From NCBI RefSeq assembly GCF_040560245.1, contig NZ_JAKMWP010000001.1: a DNA stretch of 64,000 nt; one strand, written 5' to 3'. Made by a program: the position numbers and the translations under genes. Shown piece after piece: positions 61,168 through 64,000 of the stretch (within the stretch, counting starts at the first letter, position 1; each line of letters begins with the position of its first letter). The stretch comes from Morganella sibonii (GTDB lineage Bacteria > Pseudomonadota > Gammaproteobacteria > Enterobacterales > Enterobacteriaceae). Under the pieces are notes generated by a model. It saw only the letters and a program-made list of their open reading frames with translations, had not been told where the DNA came from and ran no database searches.

Positions 61168-62170
61168 CCTGCTGCTATCTCCTGCAATCTAACGTAAACG
61201 CACAAGATAACGCGATGTTAATGCGTTGTCACCTTTTTCTCACTGCCGGCAATATTAATTTTTACAGAAGAAGGGCGACATTATAAACATTTCATCGCAG
61301 TTCGCAGCAAAATACTGGTCTGAACAGGACAGAACCGCGACAAGGCAGACCAGTTCATCATCTGTATTACCGGAATAATTTGCCGGATATTCCCCGCAAA
61401 TGTTATCCGTTTGCTGATAGTAGTCTGCCGGCACGTCTTTTAACAGGTACGCCGGAATGCCGGAGTGTGTTTCTGCCGGTTTGCTCACATAACCGCTGCT
61501 CAGGGAGCGGATTTTACGTAAAGTACACAACAGATACCGGGCCGCAGTATGTATTTACCGGTTACTGCGGAGCGTTATAGTGCCTCTGTACTGTCTGATT
61601 GACAAGTCCCGTAACTATTCCGGCGACCAATACAGGCAGGACGCGGTATAGCGTATCTGTATCGGGTTAACAAATATTTATATCTGTGGCAATTTTGAGA
61701 CTATTCTGAGTAAAGGATGCTGCTGATTCATCATAATCCGGTGAATAACCCGGTATTTTTACCGTCTTATCGGTGATTAAGCAGATTGTTTTAATGCGAG
61801 GATAGAGATAACGGGCGTCAGGCTGATTGTAAGATTGCGTATATTATATAGAATCCGGTTGAACTTGATGCATAGTTACAGGTCAACTATCCGGAAGTCT
61901 GCGGAGATTAATGAAAAAATACGGGCAACAGCCGGATTTTTTACATTAATTTTAATCTGCCTGTGCGTAATTCATCAATTATGTGAAAAAGTCTGCGTTT
62001 TTATGCAGCTTTATACTGCGCAGTATATAAAAATTATCTAGAATAGACCGCTCCCTGATGTGATGTGGACACGCTGTTGGCAAGGTGCAATCTGTGGCTT
62101 GTCGCAAAGAAACGTGGTTGGTAAAGTAGACGGGTTTTCCCGTCCCCGGCTTGCAGGATTATCCTTTTGT
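61168..62170. other. Gene-free kilobase between aroQ and mreB
   Basis: This 1003-base gap separates divergent aroQ and mreB. In E. coli csrD and acuI lie between mreB and accB; neither is here. Short frames of up to 91 codons exist on both strands but lack ATG starts or ribosome sites. The part next to mreB is AT-rich and contains the palindrome at 62012-62027 and probably the mreB promoters. Confidence 0.6.
62012..62027. promoter_or_regulatory. 16-bp perfect palindrome upstream of mreB
   Basis: TATACTGCGCAGTATA is fully self-complementary and lies in AT-rich DNA 144-159 bases before the mreB start, within the likely promoter region. No known operator was matched. Confidence 0.4.
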
Positions 62171-63214
62171 ATGTTTAAAAAAATTCGTGGCATGTTTTCC
62201 AACGACTTGTCGATTGACCTGGGTACAGCCAATACCCTTATTTATGTCAAAGGACAAGGCATTGTTCTGGATGAACCGTCTGTCGTGGCTATCCGCCAGG
62301 ATCGTCCGGGTTCAACCAAAAGTGTTGCTGCTGTTGGTCATGAGGCCAAACGTATGCTGGGTCGTACCCCCGGCAATATCGCAGCAATCCGTCCGATGAA
62401 AGACGGTGTTATCGCCGACTTTTTTGTGACCGAAAAAATGCTCCAGCATTTTATCAAACAGGTTCACAGTAACAGTTTTATGCGCCCGAGCCCGCGTGTT
62501 CTGGTGTGTGTGCCGGTGGGAGCAACTCAGGTTGAACGCCGTGCCATCCGTGAATCCGCGCTCAGCGCCGGTGCACGTGAAGTTTATCTGATCGAAGAGC
62601 CGGTTTCAGCGGCTATCGGTGCCGGTTTACCGGTATCAGAAGCGACCGGTTCCATGGTGGTGGATATCGGCGGCGGTACTACTGAAGTGGCCGTTATCTC
62701 CCTGAACGGCGTGGTTTATTCCTCCTCTGTCCGTATCGGTGGCGACCGTTTCGACGAAGCTATTATTAACTATGTGCGCCGTAACTATGGCTCACTGATT
62801 GGTGAAGCAACCGCAGAACGCATCAAACACGAGATCGGTTCGGCTTATCCGACAGACGAAGTGCTTGAAATTGAAGTCCGCGGCCGTAACCTGGCAGAAG
62901 GGGTTCCGCGCGGTTTCACTCTGAACTCCAACGAAATTCTGGAAGCCCTCCAGGAACCGCTGACCGGTATTGTCAGTGCAGTGATGCTGGCGCTGGAGCA
63001 GTGCCCGCCGGAGCTGGCATCTGATATCTCCGAACGCGGAATGGTACTGACCGGTGGCGGCGCACTGCTGCGTAACCTGGATCGCCTGCTGATGGAAGAA
63101 ACCGGTATTCCGGTGATCGTTGCGGAAGATCCGCTGACGTGTGTCGCCCGCGGCGGCGGCAAAGCTCTTGAGATGATCGATATGCACGGCAGCGATCTTC
63201 TCAGTGAAGAATAA
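62171..63214 (+). CDS. mreB: Rod shape-determining protein MreB
   Basis: MreB is the bacterial actin that forms membrane-bound filaments and guides lateral cell wall synthesis. The 347-residue protein is almost identical to E. coli MreB. It has the N-terminal amphipathic anchor MFKKIRGMFSND, phosphate-binding loops SIDLGTANTLIYVKGQG and VVDIGGGTTEVAVIS, and the adenosine motif MVLTGGGALLRNLDRLL. The start at 62171 is set by alignment; upstream in-frame extension to 62060 is not supported. mreC follows in the same operon after a hairpin-containing spacer. Confidence 0.99.
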   Translation: MFKKIRGMFSNDLSIDLGTANTLIYVKGQGIVLDEPSVVAIRQDRPGSTKSVAAVGHEAKRMLGRTPGNIAAIRPMKDGVIADFFVTEKMLQHFIKQVHSNSFMRPSPRVLVCVPVGATQVERRAIRESALSAGAREVYLIEEPVSAAIGAGLPVSEATGSMVVDIGGGTTEVAVISLNGVVYSSSVRIGGDRFDEAIINYVRRNYGSLIGEATAERIKHEIGSAYPTDEVLEIEVRGRNLAEGVPRGFTLNSNEILEALQEPLTGIVSAVMLALEQCPPELASDISERGMVLTGGGALLRNLDRLLMEETGIPVIVAEDPLTCVARGGGKALEMIDMHGSDLLSEE

Positions 63215-63258
63215 GCGGACTCCCGTCCGTTCAATACTGCAGGCCGGGGGAGTCCGCT
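63214..63258 (+). terminator. Hairpin in the mreB-mreC spacer, possible attenuator
   Basis: AGCGGACTCCC and GGGAGTCCGCT form a perfect 11-bp stem with a 23-base loop, overlapping the last base of the mreB stop codon. There is no T-run. It may stabilise the mreB message or reduce read-through into mreC. Confidence 0.5.
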
Positions 63259-63327
63259 CCCCCTGTCCGCCGGATTCACACTCTGTCTTCCCGGACGGAA
63301 TTACTGTAGTGCCTGATATCGCATCTT

Positions 63328-64000
63328 ATGAAGCCGATTTTTAGCCGGGGACCTTCCCTTCAGATTCGCATTATTATTGCGGTTATTTTTGCCATCGGAC
63401 TGATTGTGGTTGATAACCGGATTGATGCTTTTACCAAAGTCCGTAACTATCTGGATACGGCGGTCAGCCCGTTCTATTTTTTAGCCAACGGTCCGCGCCA
63501 GTTACTGGACGGTATTTCTGATAACTTCGCGACCCGTGAACAGCTGGAATTTGAAAACCGCGCTCTGCGGCAGGAACTGCTGGTAAAAAACAGTCAGAAT
63601 CAGTTGCTTGAACAGTTTAAGCAGGAAAATGCCCGCCTGCGTGAACTGCTCGGTTCGCCGTTGCGTCAGGATGAGCACATGATGGTCACGCAGGTGATGT
63701 CGGGTGCCAACACCCCGTATCGTGACCAGGTCGTGATAGACAAAGGCAGCCGTGACGGTGTGTATGACGGCCAGCCGGTGATCAGCGATAAAGGCGTGGT
63801 GGGGCAGGTGATTGCCGTGTCCCAGTTAACCAGCCGCGTTTTGCTGATCTGCGATACCACTCACGCACTGCCGATCCAGGTGCTGCGTAACGATATTCGT
63901 GTCATTGCATCCGGTACCGGATGTACTGACGATTTACAGCTTGAACCTCTGCCGAATAATATTGATATCCGCGTGGGGGATGTGCTGGTCACATCCGGCC
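63328..64000 (+). CDS. mreC: Rod shape-determining protein MreC, partial
   Basis: MreC is a membrane-anchored periplasmic scaffold that links MreB to the wall synthases. The frame opens MKPIFSRGPSLQIRIIIAV at an ATG at 63328, with the single membrane helix around residues 12-28. A coiled coil rich in leucine and glutamate follows (REQLEFENRALRQELLV, FKQENARLRELLGSP), then the beta-rich domain (VVIDKGSRDGVYDGQPVIS). The gene is cut by the right edge after about 224 codons. It lies 113 bases after mreB, as expected for mreBCD. Confidence 0.97.
   Translation, partial: MKPIFSRGPSLQIRIIIAVIFAIGLIVVDNRIDAFTKVRNYLDTAVSPFYFLANGPRQLLDGISDNFATREQLEFENRALRQELLVKNSQNQLLEQFKQENARLRELLGSPLRQDEHMMVTQVMSGANTPYRDQVVIDKGSRDGVYDGQPVISDKGVVGQVIAVSQLTSRVLLICDTTHALPIQVLRNDIRVIASGTGCTDDLQLEPLPNNIDIRVGDVLVTSG

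Noticed and set aside
61255..61530. 91-codon minus-strand frame in the aroQ-mreB gap
   Set aside because: It starts only at TTG, has no ribosome site, and matches no family I know. A remnant of a lost gene is possible but unsupported.
61380..61580. 66-codon plus-strand frame in the same gap
   Set aside because: It overlaps the opposite frame, has no ribosome site and no recognisable features.
1..64000. Phage, insertion sequence, integron, toxin-antitoxin or defence system
   Set aside because: No integrase, transposase, terminal repeats with a transposase gene, paired small toxin/antitoxin genes or restriction-modification genes were seen anywhere in the window.

Overview
The window is a chromosomal segment of a gammaproteobacterium of the order Enterobacterales. 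Fis, MreB, RpoH, DcuB, FrdA and the Liv proteins are nearly colinear with their Escherichia coli counterparts. The gene order yhhQ-tusA-zntA-yhhN-yhhM-yhhL-rsmD-ftsYEX-rpoH-liv is the E. coli order with insertions and losses. Base composition near 50% GC, aroQ in front of accBC, and the particular accessory genes suggest Morganella or a close relative in the Morganellaceae. That genus call is an inference from recall, not from a search.

Layout. 1-7.6 kb: anaerobic respiration, with frdABC (minus, frdC cut by the window edge) divergent from glpABC, sharing a 605-bp control region with a CRP site and a GlpR-like operator. 7.6-9.6 kb: a lipoprotein and glycerol dehydrogenase gldA. 9.7-21.4 kb: conserved housekeeping block (yhhQ, tusA, DUF817, zntA with a textbook MerR-type promoter, yhhN, yhhM, yhhL, rsmD, ftsY with a greatly expanded repetitive N-terminus, ftsE, ftsX, rpoH). 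21.5-25.4 kb: helix-hairpin-helix protein, CdaR-type regulator, GntP-family permease and glycerate kinase. 25.6-32.3 kb: an orphan secreted protein, livKHMGF and an acetyltransferase. 32.5-40.4 kb: complete kdpFABCDE potassium uptake locus. 40.4-44.8 kb: an AT-rich non-coding block and a 1267-residue YadA-type trimeric autotransporter made of repeated modules. 45-50 kb: dcuB, a chemoreceptor and an amidohydrolase with a 20-bp palindrome in front. 50-54.3 kb: a Fur-box siderophore receptor and a divergent MFS/MarR pair with two operators. 54.3-56.2 kb: an orphan hypothetical gene and an AT-rich Gtf3-like glycosyltransferase. 56.3-64 kb: dusB-fis, prmA, aroQ-accB-accC, a 1-kb gene-free gap, mreB and partial mreC.

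How the genes work together. GlpABC feeds electrons from glycerol-3-phosphate into the quinone pool, FrdABCD passes them to fumarate, and DcuB exchanges fumarate for succinate, so much of an anaerobic glycerol/fumarate respiratory chain lies in one window together with GldA. The remaining blocks serve cell division and secretion targeting (FtsY/E/X, MreB/C), heat shock (RpoH), metal and iron handling (ZntA, TonB receptor), potassium supply (Kdp), branched-chain amino acid uptake (Liv) and surface interaction (adhesin).

Most unusual observation. Two copies (about 95% identical, 142 and 158 bp) of a structured intergenic repeat lie at 25476-25633 and 32277-32418. Both sit at a terminator-like hairpin, between the stem and a T-tract, with part of the stem repeated on the far side. 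No phage, insertion sequence, CRISPR array, tRNA or rRNA gene, or recognisable defence system was seen.
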